Source: CAZLMF01 sp964560565 (GTDB lineage Bacteria > Bacillota > Clostridia > Oscillospirales > Ruminococcaceae). Taken from it: DNA of 12,979 bases. A program made the translations under genes and the position numbers. Location: contig CAZLMF010000046.1 in NCBI GenBank assembly GCA_964560565.1, forward strand, positions 1 to 12,979, read 5' to 3'. Of this stretch, positions 1 through 7,337 are shown piece after piece (the first letter of the stretch is position 1; every line of letters starts with the position of its first letter). The notes below the pieces were generated by a model. That model searched no databases and was not told the DNA's origin. It saw only the letters and a list, made by a program, of their open reading frames with translations.

Positions 1-620
1 TCAATGCTATAAAGTGCACCGCGATAGGTTAAGTTGCCATCACATAACGCAAGGAGCTTTGAACCATCACCATTAAGTCCTGTGTTGGTTCCCTGTGGCA
101 CACGGGCAGGCTTGCCCGGCTTTGGTGGTAGAATACGCCCTAAAACGTCCATACCCGATACGCCCTCGGTAGGCTCAATTATATCACAAATCTCTGTGCC
201 CTTAGTGATGTTTGTAATTAACCCAAGGTCACGAAAGTCAACCGTACCATCCTCCCGCTCACGTGGTTTTAAAGCGACTGTATCAGCAAAGTGCTTTATT
301 ACATGCCCGTTTTCACCATCTTGTGGAGGAGTGCCCTCCGCAATAATGACAGGAGAATCATAAATTAAGCCATCTACGACCTTTTTGATAAGTTCCTCAT
401 CAAGCCCATAGACAATCTTTCCGTCCTCTATTGCGGCTATCACTTTTTCGTATGTAATATCAGCTCCACCATTTTCAGGGGAAAATATCGTTAAGTATGC
501 CGTCATGCATGCGTTTTCGACCTCAATCAAAGTCCTCGCATCAACAGGAGGCAAATCCTCTATCTCCTGCTCGTCCTGATCAAAACCATCGTTATTGCCG
601 TGCAGATCGTACTCGCTCAT
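1..620 (-). CDS. FapA/DUF342 family protein, 5' part only
   Basis: The reading frame is open from an ATG at 620 to the window edge and gives the first 206 residues; the 3' end lies outside. After an acidic N-terminus (about residues 1-25), residues 27-115 look like the FapA N-terminal domain, with the motif AEGTPPQDGENG at 94-105. Residues 126-206 begin the repetitive Gly-rich beta domain, with IEPTEGVSGMDVLGR at 148-162 and a PGKPARVPQGTNT stretch at 168-180. This spacing of Gly and Pro is typical of FapA (DUF342). In Vibrio a FapA protein is needed for flagellation; its molecular role in Clostridia is not settled. A GGGGGG-type Shine-Dalgarno lies 7 nt before the ATG, and cheD ends 31 nt upstream, so it looks co-transcribed. 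Family assignment is fairly sure; function is inferred. Confidence 0.85.
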   Translation of the reverse strand, partial: MSEYDLHGNNDGFDQDEQEIEDLPPVDARTLIEVENACMTAYLTIFSPENGGADITYEKVIAAIEDGKIVYGLDEELIKKVVDGLIYDSPVIIAEGTPPQDGENGHVIKHFADTVALKPREREDGTVDFRDLGLITNITKGTEICDIIEPTEGVSGMDVLGRILPPKPGKPARVPQGTNTGLNGDGSKLLALCDGNLTYRGALYSI

Positions 621-651
621 TACAATGCCCCCCTTTTTTAATGCTGAATTC

Positions 652-1131
652 TTAGTATGTCTTTATTCCCTTTGTTGCCGCTTTGACTTCCATTATCCCG
701 TTTTCCGAATGAAAATAAACTGTTCTCCCGTAGTTTAGCCCTGTATCAGATGCAAGCAATGGTATCTTTAAGTCATTTAGTACCTGCTTGACTGCAATTA
801 TATTTCTCTCTCCAATGTTGAAACGCTCACTTTGCGTTGCAAACATTTGCGCTCCCCCTGCAATTTTTGCAGTAATACGGCGCCTTAAGGCGCCTGCTCG
901 CTCCATTTGAGAGATAAGCTCCGGAATTGAAGTATCTGCAAATTTCATGATGTTTGCTTGCGAACCAGATATTTCTCGACTAGAGGGAAGCATTATATGT
1001 GCCATTCCCGATACTTTTGTTTGTGGATCATATAAGCATATCCCCACGCACGAACCCAACGCAAACGTAACAAGAATATCGGGAATGGAGCAAACTTTTT
1101 GGTCTGATATTCCTACCGTGACATTGCTCAT
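652..1131 (-). CDS. cheD: CheD, chemoreceptor glutamine deamidase and CheC partner
   Basis: This 159-residue protein has normal CheD length. CheD deamidates specific glutamines in methyl-accepting chemotaxis proteins in the cytoplasm, and in Bacillus and Thermotoga it binds CheC and boosts its phosphatase activity. The catalytic region is visible: TFALGSCVGICLYD at 22-35 carries the likely nucleophile Cys28 and GMAHIMLP at 42-49 carries the likely catalytic His45, with Thr22 as the third expected residue. The C-terminal part has the family's GRTVYF segment. The ATG start overlaps the cheC stop codon by 4 nt (ATGA), so the two are probably translationally coupled, as suits partners made together. 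No chemoreceptor, cheA, cheB or cheW gene lies nearby, so its substrates are encoded elsewhere. Nothing is truncated. Confidence 0.96.
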   Translation of the reverse strand: MSNVTVGISDQKVCSIPDILVTFALGSCVGICLYDPQTKVSGMAHIMLPSSREISGSQANIMKFADTSIPELISQMERAGALRRRITAKIAGGAQMFATQSERFNIGERNIIAVKQVLNDLKIPLLASDTGLNYGRTVYFHSENGIMEVKAATKGIKTY

Positions 1132-1751
1132 ATGTCAACTCCTAAACGCTGTAATAAAACTGCCAGAGAATCCATCTCCGGAATCAGTATCATGTTGCTT
1201 TGAATTGTATCTTCACCTATAATAAAAGTTTCATCAATAAAGAGAACCTTGTCGCTGACAGCCGCAAATTCAATTGCAGGCACGCTCATTATTGCCCCTA
1301 GCATATCAACGGTTAGGGATGGAACGGATATATTAATTGTCATTCCTGAGATTGAGGAAATGGCATTTACATAAGAGCCTGACATGATGTTGCCAATCTC
1401 GTTTAGAGCTGATATGTCAAACTCGTCCATTTCAGTGATGTCAGCTAAATCCTTGCCAAAGAAGGATTTAAGTACAATCCCTGCAAACTCTTTTTCCAGC
1501 ACGAATAAAATCATGCCCTCAATGTCACCTTCCATGCGCACAAGCATTCCCACCACGATATGCTCAGGGCCTCCCAGGAACTCAATCGCCTCGGAGTAAT
1601 CAAGAACTTTAACTGTTGGTACTGTTATATCAATGGCGCGTCCCATCATGGAGGACAGGGCTGTTGCTGCATTTCCCGAGCCAATGTTGCCAAGCTCTCG
1701 CAGGACATCAAAGTGCATAGGGTTTAAATCATCATATTGGTATATTGACAT
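1128..1751 (-). CDS. cheC: CheC, CheY-P phosphatase
   Basis: This 207-residue protein dephosphorylates CheY-P in the cytoplasm and thereby ends the chemotaxis signal. It shows the two-fold CheC repeat, and both active-site helices are intact: RELGNIGSGNAATALS with Glu19 and Asn22, and LNEIGNIMSGSYVNAIS with Glu118 and Asn121. This Glu-x2-Asn pair is the signature of CheC/CheX/FliY phosphatases. Two active sites make it a standard CheC rather than a FliM-like decayed form. The start is the ATG at 1751, with AAAGGAT 11 nt upstream, rather distant. The stop overlaps the cheD start. The gene follows flgG by 57 nt, one of the larger gaps here; I see no convincing promoter in it. In B. subtilis cheC lies before sigD; here it comes after the sigma gene and two rod genes. 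Confidence 0.97.
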   Translation of the reverse strand: MSIYQYDDLNPMHFDVLRELGNIGSGNAATALSSMMGRAIDITVPTVKVLDYSEAIEFLGGPEHIVVGMLVRMEGDIEGMILFVLEKEFAGIVLKSFFGKDLADITEMDEFDISALNEIGNIMSGSYVNAISSISGMTINISVPSLTVDMLGAIMSVPAIEFAAVSDKVLFIDETFIIGEDTIQSNMILIPEMDSLAVLLQRLGVDI

Positions 1752-1808
1752 TTGAATTTCTTATCCTTTCCGAGCAGATGCTCCTTTGGAAAATTGAATG
1801 CAAATCGA

Positions 1809-2534
1809 TTATCTTAATGTGTTTGCAATGCGTTGAAACTCATCAGCGGTTTGAAGTATGCGAGCATTTAGTTGAAATGAGCGCTGTGCTTCAAGTGCCT
1901 TTATCATTTCCGTTGCAATATCAACATTTGAGCGCTCAAGCACTCCAGCAAGCTTATCAAGCAGCGGTGCAGCGGTGGCTTCACCGGATGAAAGTGTCTG
2001 CAAGTATGTATTTTCGCCCCCTGCCTCAAGTCCATAGGGATTATCAAATGTAAATACCCCAACATTTTCGGTGAGTGCGGTATAATCAATTATGTTTTCG
2101 GATAGCTCCTCAAAGGGGATAACAATGTGATTACCCTCATAGTCTAGCACAAATCTTCCTGATGCGTCAACAAGCTCCCACTGCTCACCGATTTGTGAGA
2201 TTGTGAAAGCACCGTTTCTGGTATAGGAAATATTGCCCTGACCATCTGCAACTGCAAAGAAGCCTTCATTTGGCAATGCAAAGTCTAGCATGCTCGAAGT
2301 CCTCTCAAGAGTTCCCATTGTAAGCATTAAATCAGTCTTGGTTATGTATGCGCCATGCCCCTCCTGAACGTCGGGGGTTTGCTCCCTTGGAATGGTGTAA
2401 AGAACATCTGAGAATGACGGGCGTAAGGATTTATAGCCTACGGTTTGAGTGTTTGCCATGTTGTTGGCTATGATATCTAAGCCCTGCTGTGTATAAATCA
2501 TTCCTGTGGCGGACGAGTAAAAAGCTGTGTTCAT
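1809..2534 (-). CDS. flgG: Flagellar hook-basal body rod protein, FlgG-like
   Basis: This 241-residue protein belongs to the flagellar rod/hook family, exported through the type III apparatus and built into the axial rod. The N-terminal rod signature is clear (YSSATGMIYTQQGLDIIANN at 6-25, followed by MANTQTVGYKS). The middle has the usual FlgF/FlgG pattern of a LDFALPNEGFFAV segment and a YTRNGAF segment. The C-terminal helix SNVDIATEMIKALEAQRSFQ and the ending TADEFQRIANTLR closely match FlgG. It is somewhat shorter than distal-rod FlgG of enterobacteria (about 260), so it may be equivalent to B. subtilis FlhP. There is no cleavable signal peptide, as expected for type III export. AAGGAGG lies 11 nt before the ATG. 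The paralogous rod gene ends 35 nt upstream. FlgG or FlhP is likely; which one is uncertain. Confidence 0.9.
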   Translation of the reverse strand: MNTAFYSSATGMIYTQQGLDIIANNMANTQTVGYKSLRPSFSDVLYTIPREQTPDVQEGHGAYITKTDLMLTMGTLERTSSMLDFALPNEGFFAVADGQGNISYTRNGAFTISQIGEQWELVDASGRFVLDYEGNHIVIPFEELSENIIDYTALTENVGVFTFDNPYGLEAGGENTYLQTLSSGEATAAPLLDKLAGVLERSNVDIATEMIKALEAQRSFQLNARILQTADEFQRIANTLR

Positions 2535-2569
2535 TTTCTGATTTACCTCCTTGTTTTAGCCTTTGCGGT

Positions 2570-3313
2570 TTATAGCTTACCTATTGAGGTGGATTGGCTG
2601 TTGATTTGGTCTATCATTCTAAGGGCGGATGAGCATGCTTCAAATACACGCTGCACTTCCATTGCCCTTGACATTTCGTAGGCAACATCGACATTTGACT
2701 TCTCGAATGCGCCCTGTAAAACTGCAACCTTAGCATCCGGCGGATTTGCTGCGCCGTCGGGAGCGGTGTACATATTTTCACCGACCTTTGTCATTTCAGC
2801 ATCCTCGGTTATTTGTGTAAGTAAAAGAGTATCTATGTATGTACCATCGTTTAGCGTGATAACGCCTTTTTCGCTGATAGCAAAGTCACTTCTGCCTAGT
2901 TGGATTTCGCCGCCCTCCCCTAAAATTCTGCCTTGACTGCCAAGGGAGAGATAGCCCTCATCATCAATTGTCCATTGACCGTTACGGGTGAGTAGTGTAT
3001 TGCCGTTTTGCCCTGCTACATTAAACCATGCAGAGCCTATTATAGCCACATCAAAAGGGCTTTCGGTCATTTCTAAAGTGCCTTGAGTTAAGTTAGTGTA
3101 GGATACATCGGTATAAAGGCTTGAGAATGAACCGGAGGTTTTCTGCATTTCCTGTACCAAAATAAGCTGTTTGTTAAAAGTGTTTTGCACCGCTCTATCG
3201 CCCTTGTAACCTGCGGTTTGGGAGTTTGCAATATTATTTGATATAGCGTTTAGATTCTTTTGCTGGTTGAGCATACCGGATGCAGCAATATAATATCCTC
3301 TTAGCATATTCAT
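2570..3313 (-). CDS. flgF: Flagellar hook-basal body rod protein, FlgF-like
   Basis: This 247-residue protein has the rod/hook N-terminal motif (GYYIAASGMLNQQKNLNAIS at 6-25, then NNIANSQTAGYKGD), a central FDVAIIGSAWFNV segment with LLTRNGQWTID, and the C-terminal helix KSNVDVAYEMSRAMEVQRVFE. The C-terminus (residues after about 225) departs from FlgG and better fits a proximal-rod FlgF or B. subtilis FlhO. It is probably exported by the type III gate encoded upstream. The start is ATG 3313, though the ATG two codons on (3307) is also possible; the Shine-Dalgarno (AAGG then CAGG) does not clearly separate them. It lies 29 nt after fliA and 35 nt before its paralogue, so the pair probably arose by tandem duplication within the family and is made together. 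Family is certain; FlgF versus FlhO naming is not. Confidence 0.88.
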   Translation of the reverse strand: MNMLRGYYIAASGMLNQQKNLNAISNNIANSQTAGYKGDRAVQNTFNKQLILVQEMQKTSGSFSSLYTDVSYTNLTQGTLEMTESPFDVAIIGSAWFNVAGQNGNTLLTRNGQWTIDDEGYLSLGSQGRILGEGGEIQLGRSDFAISEKGVITLNDGTYIDTLLLTQITEDAEMTKVGENMYTAPDGAANPPDAKVAVLQGAFEKSNVDVAYEMSRAMEVQRVFEACSSALRMIDQINSQSTSIGKL

Positions 3314-3342
3314 GCCTGCCTTTCTAATTAAGGTTTTATAAA

Positions 3343-4104
3343 TTAACTTCTTACGTAGCTGTCAAGCTTGTTTTTTAGGGTTGTAATTGCCTTTGTGTGT
3401 ATTTGACTGACTCGGGAGTCGCTTAGGTTAAGCACCTTTGCGATGTCGCTAAACTTCAGCCTTTCGTAGTAGTAAAGGGATATTACAAGCCTTTCTTTTT
3501 CGTTTAGGGTGTCTATCGCCTGTGCGATAATTCTCTGTAGTTCCTGCCCATACAGGCGCTGCTCTGTGGTTGATACGCCGTCAGGTAGAGTTTCATCACC
3601 AAAGTCAAAGTTGTCCTCGTATAAAAGCTGTTCAAAAGATAGGGTGACTGTGCCTGAAACATCCGCCATGGATTTGTTGAACTTGTCCTCTGTCATGTCC
3701 ATGTACTCGGCAAGCTCGGAATTTGTTGGATTGCGGTCGAGCTTCATGTAAAGCTCGCTATAAGCGATGTCTAAATCCTTTGAGAAGCGGCGCAATTGTC
3801 TTGGCACCCAGTCCTGCTTACGGATATAATCTATTACCGCACCTCGCACCTTAATTGATGCATAGGTTTCAAACTTAACATTTTTCGAAAGGTCGAATTG
3901 GTCAATTGCCGCCATTAGCGCAATCATTCCCTCGTTGATTATGTCGTCAACGTCAGCGTACTTTATATACATATTACGCATGGAAATAGCAATGTACTTT
4001 ACAACATTACTGTAACGCAGCGCAATTTCATTGCGCAGCTTTATATCGCCGCTTTCCTTGTAGCGAACAAAGATTGAATTGTCGACAGATAATGGTTCCG
4101 GCAT
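3343..4104 (-). CDS. fliA: FliA/SigD-type flagellar sigma factor (sigma-28)
   Basis: This 253-residue sigma-70-family factor directs RNA polymerase to late flagellar and motility promoters. Region 2 spans about residues 25-96, including YADVDDIINEGMIALMAAID at 49-68 and the region 2.4-like KFETYASIKVRGAVIDYIRK, followed by DWVPRQLRR, a FliA/WhiG hallmark. Region 3 covers about 103-165. Region 4 covers about 198-247, with the helix-turn-helix FSDIAKVLNLSDSRVSQIH at 218-236. The length matches SigD and FliA (about 240-255). The ATG at 4104 has AAGGGGG 7 nt upstream; an ATG 7 nt earlier is out of frame. It sits 20 nt after flhA, so its expression depends on the operon, a design that in B. subtilis ties SigD level to distance along the fla/che operon. 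No anti-sigma gene (flgM) is in the window. Confidence 0.96.
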   Translation of the reverse strand: MPEPLSVDNSIFVRYKESGDIKLRNEIALRYSNVVKYIAISMRNMYIKYADVDDIINEGMIALMAAIDQFDLSKNVKFETYASIKVRGAVIDYIRKQDWVPRQLRRFSKDLDIAYSELYMKLDRNPTNSELAEYMDMTEDKFNKSMADVSGTVTLSFEQLLYEDNFDFGDETLPDGVSTTEQRLYGQELQRIIAQAIDTLNEKERLVISLYYYERLKFSDIAKVLNLSDSRVSQIHTKAITTLKNKLDSYVRS

Positions 4105-4124
4105 TTTGCATCCCCCTTTCCGTA

Positions 4125-6191
4125 CTAGAGAGTAACATTGCCTATAGCCTGGATTTGAACATTGTTATCAATTTCACTGTATGATATGACCGTTACACCG
4201 GGGATAAACTGATCAATTAGCTTTTTGAAGTAAATGCGAACAATCGGAGAGGTGAGGACAATAGGAGTCGGGATAACATCACGCACCTTTTCAATCTTCT
4301 CGCTGAGTGAGGAAACAATTCGTTGAATTGTTTCGGGGTCCATCGCAAGGTATGAGCCTTGGTCGGATTTTTTAACCGAGCTTACAATGAGGTTTTCAAC
4401 CTCGCTATCCACTGTGATTACCCTTAGCTGACCGCCGTCTGCAAAGCGGCGTGTTATGGTGCGCTTTAGGGCTTGGCGGACATATTCAGTAACAAGGTCA
4501 ATATCCTTTAGGGCATTTGAATGGTCGCCCATGGTTTCAAGTATAGTTTCCATATCCCTAATAGGAATACCCTCTTTTAGAAGCATACCCAGTACCTTTT
4601 GGAGGTAGCCAATGCTTACAACGTTCGGGACTGTATCCTCGACCACTGAGGGGCTTATCGCCTTGATGTTTTCAACAATGGACTTAACGTCCTGTCGGCT
4701 TAGAAGTTCATGAGCATGTGACTTTATTACCTCGGAAAGATGGGTAATCATTACTGAGGTTGGGTCAATGAGGGTGTATCCTGATATTTCCGCGGCAATT
4801 TTCTTGTCCTCGCTTATCCAGCGTGCCGGAATTTGGAATGCTGGCTCAATGGTGTCAATTCCCTCAATCTCCGTTGTAATCTGACCGGAATCAAGAGCTA
4901 GGTAGTGGTCTACTAATATTTCTCCCCTTGCAACTTCCTCACCCTTGATTTTAATGAGGTATTGGTTGGGGTTGATTTCAGAGTTATCAAGCATTCGCAC
5001 TGAGGGGATAACCATACCCATGTCAATTGCAAACTGCTTTCGGAAAATTACGACTCTATCGATAAAGCTGCCGCCGCTGCTTGCATCTACAAGGTGGAGG
5101 AGGCTGTAGCCAAACTCCATTTCGATTTGCTCAACGGGTAAAAGCTTATATACATTGTCAATATCACGATAGTATTCCATGTCATTTTGCGGAGTAACCT
5201 CCGCTGCTGTGTCGGATAACTCACCTACGCCCGGCGCTACAAGCTTATTCTCTTGACGTTGTAGGAAGGTGCCTGCGAATACGAGAGAACCACCCACAAC
5301 CAAAAGTATGAGTGTGGGGAATCCGGGGATTATCATCATTACAAGGATTGCAACTCCTGCAATTGTAAGCACGATTGGCTGAGAAAGGAACTGCCTTTTG
5401 AGTGTGGTGTTGAGGTTGTCGGCAGACGCTGAGCGAGTAACAACCATACCCATTGCAACTGAGATGAATAGCGCAGGAATTTGGGAAACAAGTCCGTCAC
5501 CGACGGTTGCGATTGAGTATGTTTCGACGATTTCGCCTACGCTGCCTGACATGCTAGAGTCAAGTAAGCCGATAACTGCGCCACCTATGAGGTTGACGAA
5601 TGCGACAATGATGGAAAGTATGGCATCACCCTTGACAAATTTCGATGCACCGTCCATTGCACCGTAGAAATCCGCCTCACGGCGAACCTTTTCACGGCGC
5701 TCCCTTGCTTGCATTTCGTCAATTAAGCCGCTGTTTAGGTCGGCGTCAATTGCCATTTGCTTGCCCGGCATTGCATCTAGGGTAAAGCGTGCTGCAACCT
5801 CAGCTACACGCTCAGAGCCCTTTGTGATTACAAGAAACTGCGCGATAACGATTATTATAAAGATTACAAATCCGACAATGGCATTGTTGCCGATTACGAA
5901 TTCACCAAATGTTTGAATAATTTTTCCTGCGTTTCCCTGCTGACTTAAGATAAGGAAGGTCGAACGCACGGTAAGGGATAGTCTGAATAGTGTTGTTATA
6001 AGCAAAACCGAGGGGAAAACTGAAAATTGAAGCGCCTCTTTAATGTACATTGTGGTGAGCAGCACTATCAAGGAAATACATATATTAAGTATTAATAGTA
6101 TATCTAAAACCCATGTGGGGATGGGTATAATAATAAGTATAATCATGAAGACGACAAAAAGCGTCACTGCATTATTAAATAACTTTGACAT
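4125..6191 (-). CDS. flhA: FlhA, flagellar type III export gate protein
   Basis: FlhA forms the nonameric ring of the export gate; its membrane part takes part in proton-driven export and its cytoplasmic part docks chaperone-substrate complexes. With an ATG at 6191 the protein is 688 residues, normal for the family. About eight hydrophobic segments lie between residues 8 and 310. The conserved FHIPEP-family stretch ARFTLDAMPGKQMAIDADLN runs 134-153, and FVKGDA at 185-190 holds Asp189, the probable equivalent of the key Asp of Salmonella FlhA. The C-terminal soluble domain (about 340-688) includes a YLALDSG segment. I chose 6191 over an in-frame TTG at 6203 because that TTG lies against the GGAGGAG ribosome site. 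It follows flhB by 63 nt, the longest gap in the window, which holds a candidate promoter. The next gene is fliA, not flhF. Confidence 0.98.
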   Translation of the reverse strand: MSKLFNNAVTLFVVFMIILIIIPIPTWVLDILLILNICISLIVLLTTMYIKEALQFSVFPSVLLITTLFRLSLTVRSTFLILSQQGNAGKIIQTFGEFVIGNNAIVGFVIFIIIVIAQFLVITKGSERVAEVAARFTLDAMPGKQMAIDADLNSGLIDEMQARERREKVRREADFYGAMDGASKFVKGDAILSIIVAFVNLIGGAVIGLLDSSMSGSVGEIVETYSIATVGDGLVSQIPALFISVAMGMVVTRSASADNLNTTLKRQFLSQPIVLTIAGVAILVMMIIPGFPTLILLVVGGSLVFAGTFLQRQENKLVAPGVGELSDTAAEVTPQNDMEYYRDIDNVYKLLPVEQIEMEFGYSLLHLVDASSGGSFIDRVVIFRKQFAIDMGMVIPSVRMLDNSEINPNQYLIKIKGEEVARGEILVDHYLALDSGQITTEIEGIDTIEPAFQIPARWISEDKKIAAEISGYTLIDPTSVMITHLSEVIKSHAHELLSRQDVKSIVENIKAISPSVVEDTVPNVVSIGYLQKVLGMLLKEGIPIRDMETILETMGDHSNALKDIDLVTEYVRQALKRTITRRFADGGQLRVITVDSEVENLIVSSVKKSDQGSYLAMDPETIQRIVSSLSEKIEKVRDVIPTPIVLTSPIVRIYFKKLIDQFIPGVTVISYSEIDNNVQIQAIGNVTL

Positions 6192-6194
6192 ACT

Positions 6195-6201
6195 CTCCTC
6201 C
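6195..6201 (-). promoter_or_regulatory. Shine-Dalgarno site deciding the flhA start
   Basis: On the minus strand GGAGGAG lies 3 nt before the ATG at 6191 (5 nt from its GGAGG core). The alternative in-frame TTG at 6203 abuts this motif and has no good ribosome site of its own, so it is unlikely to be the start. Confidence 0.75.
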
Positions 6202-6222
6202 AAATGTGTAAGCGCCTAGGAT

Positions 6223-6250
6223 TTTTCGCCTTAGTATAGTATAAGGTTTA
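6223..6250 (-). promoter_or_regulatory. Candidate sigma-28 (FliA/SigD)-like promoter before flhA
   Basis: On the minus strand a TAAA (6250-6247) is followed after 16 nt by GGCGAAAA (6230-6223). The known sigma-28 consensus is TAAA, about 15 nt, then GCCGATAA; the -10 here matches 6 of 8 bases. A start about 7 nt downstream would give a leader of roughly 25 nt carrying the flhA ribosome site. It lies in the longest intergenic gap of the window, right after the flhB stop. A match this good could still occur by chance once or so in a window this size, so this is a candidate only. Confidence 0.25.
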
Positions 6251-6254
6251 AAGC

Positions 6255-7316
6255 TTAAAGCTTTGTATTTTTTAACTCGTAAATTGCTGCAAGCACCTCC
6301 GCTACTGCGTGATAAAACTCCACCGGAACTTGACGGTCAAGTTCAACCTGTTCATATAACGCCCTTGCAAGGGGGCGATTTTCAACAAGCTCCACCTTAT
6401 GCTCGGTTGCAATGTCAATAATGCGAAGTGCCACATAGCCTGCACCTTTTGCAACCACTCTTGGGGCAATATCCTTTTGGTGATCGTATTTTATAGCAAC
6501 TGCATAGTGAGTAGGGTTACGAATTACAACGTCTGCCTCAGGTACTTCTGCCATCATGCGTTGCTGAGCGATTTCCTGCTGCTTTTGCTTAATTCTGCCC
6601 TTGACTTGGGGGTCACCCTCGATGTTTTTGTACTCCTCCTTGACCTCCTGCTTGGACATTCGAAGCTTTTTCTCATGCTCAAAGCGTTGGTACATATAAT
6701 CAAGGACTGCTAGGAAAATATAGAGTATCCCTATTGCTATTGCTATATCGTAAACCTTTTCTGCAAGGTATAAGATGCCTGTTGTAATGCTCACATCAAG
6801 CATATTAGGAAGATCCTTTATAATGCTCACAAGCTCAGAATACATTACATAGCCGATTATGCTAATTTTAAGCAACCCCTTGATAACCTCGACGATTGCT
6901 CGAATGGAAATCATTCGTTTTATACCGCTCATGGGGTTTATATGGCTAAACTTTGGCTTAAGTGACTTGCCTGAAAAGACAAAGCGAGTTTGTATTGCTG
7001 TAAACAAAACGCTTACCAACCCTGCTATTACCATAACAGGTAGAACAATTACTGCATATCTTCCCATTGAATCTCGACCTAGCTTGAGAATTTCTGCCGA
7101 ATCCATTGCACCGTGTGTGCCAATGGAGGATATGCCGTTTTCAACAGTCCTCATAAGGTTTTGAAGCATAAAAGGCGCAAGTTGGCGCAGGGCAATAAAT
7201 ATCGCTAGTAGTGTGAAAGCGGAGATTATTTCCTTGCTTTGAAGGACATCGCCCTCCTCACGGGCTTTCTTGCGTTTTCGAGGAGTGGCTTTTTCGGTTT
7301 TATCCTCACCTGCCAA
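6255..7316 (-). CDS. flhB: FlhB, export gate and substrate-specificity switch protein
   Basis: FlhB sits in the export gate membrane complex and switches secretion from rod/hook to filament subunits when it cleaves itself. This 353-residue protein has the usual N-terminus DKTEKATPRKRKKAREEG (5-22) and about four membrane segments (near 32-52, 86-110, 143-165, 180-207). A charged linker follows (about 210-260), then the autocleavage motif NPTH at 267-270, intact. The C-terminal part keeps GAGYVALRI and ENRPLARALY, both standard. The start codon is TTG (7314-7316): it is preceded by AGGAG and GAGG ribosome-site elements, and translation from it gives exactly the conserved N-terminus. It follows fliR by 21 nt. 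The stop codon lies within a near-perfect 15-nt palindrome (6250-6264). Confidence 0.97.
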   Translation of the reverse strand: MAGEDKTEKATPRKRKKAREEGDVLQSKEIISAFTLLAIFIALRQLAPFMLQNLMRTVENGISSIGTHGAMDSAEILKLGRDSMGRYAVIVLPVMVIAGLVSVLFTAIQTRFVFSGKSLKPKFSHINPMSGIKRMISIRAIVEVIKGLLKISIIGYVMYSELVSIIKDLPNMLDVSITTGILYLAEKVYDIAIAIGILYIFLAVLDYMYQRFEHEKKLRMSKQEVKEEYKNIEGDPQVKGRIKQKQQEIAQQRMMAEVPEADVVIRNPTHYAVAIKYDHQKDIAPRVVAKGAGYVALRIIDIATEHKVELVENRPLARALYEQVELDRQVPVEFYHAVAEVLAAIYELKNTKL

Positions 7317-7337
7317 GCTTCCTCACTCCTTTATAAA

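Noticed and set aside
34..363. Plus-strand open frame of 109 codons.
   Set aside because: It lies opposite the FapA gene, whose minus-strand frame shows family motifs; the plus frame resembles nothing.
1752..1808. Promoter or hairpin in the flgG-cheC gap (GAGCATCTGCTC, AAGGATAA).
   Set aside because: The inverted repeat leaves a 2-nt loop and lacks a T-run; AAGGATAA matches the sigma-28 -10 in only 5 of 8 bases, has no TAAA at the right distance, and overlaps the probable cheC ribosome site.
6192..6203. Longer FlhA starting at TTG 6203.
   Set aside because: The TTG lies against the GGAGGAG ribosome site, which is correctly placed for the ATG at 6191.
6399..6713. Plus-strand open frame rich in Cys and Leu.
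   Set aside because: Antisense to the conserved NPTH and linker part of flhB; composition is that of a shadow frame.
7317..7337. A possible FliR-FlhB fusion as known from some Clostridium species.
   Set aside because: A TGA stop ends fliR at 7338 and flhB has its own TTG start and ribosome site.
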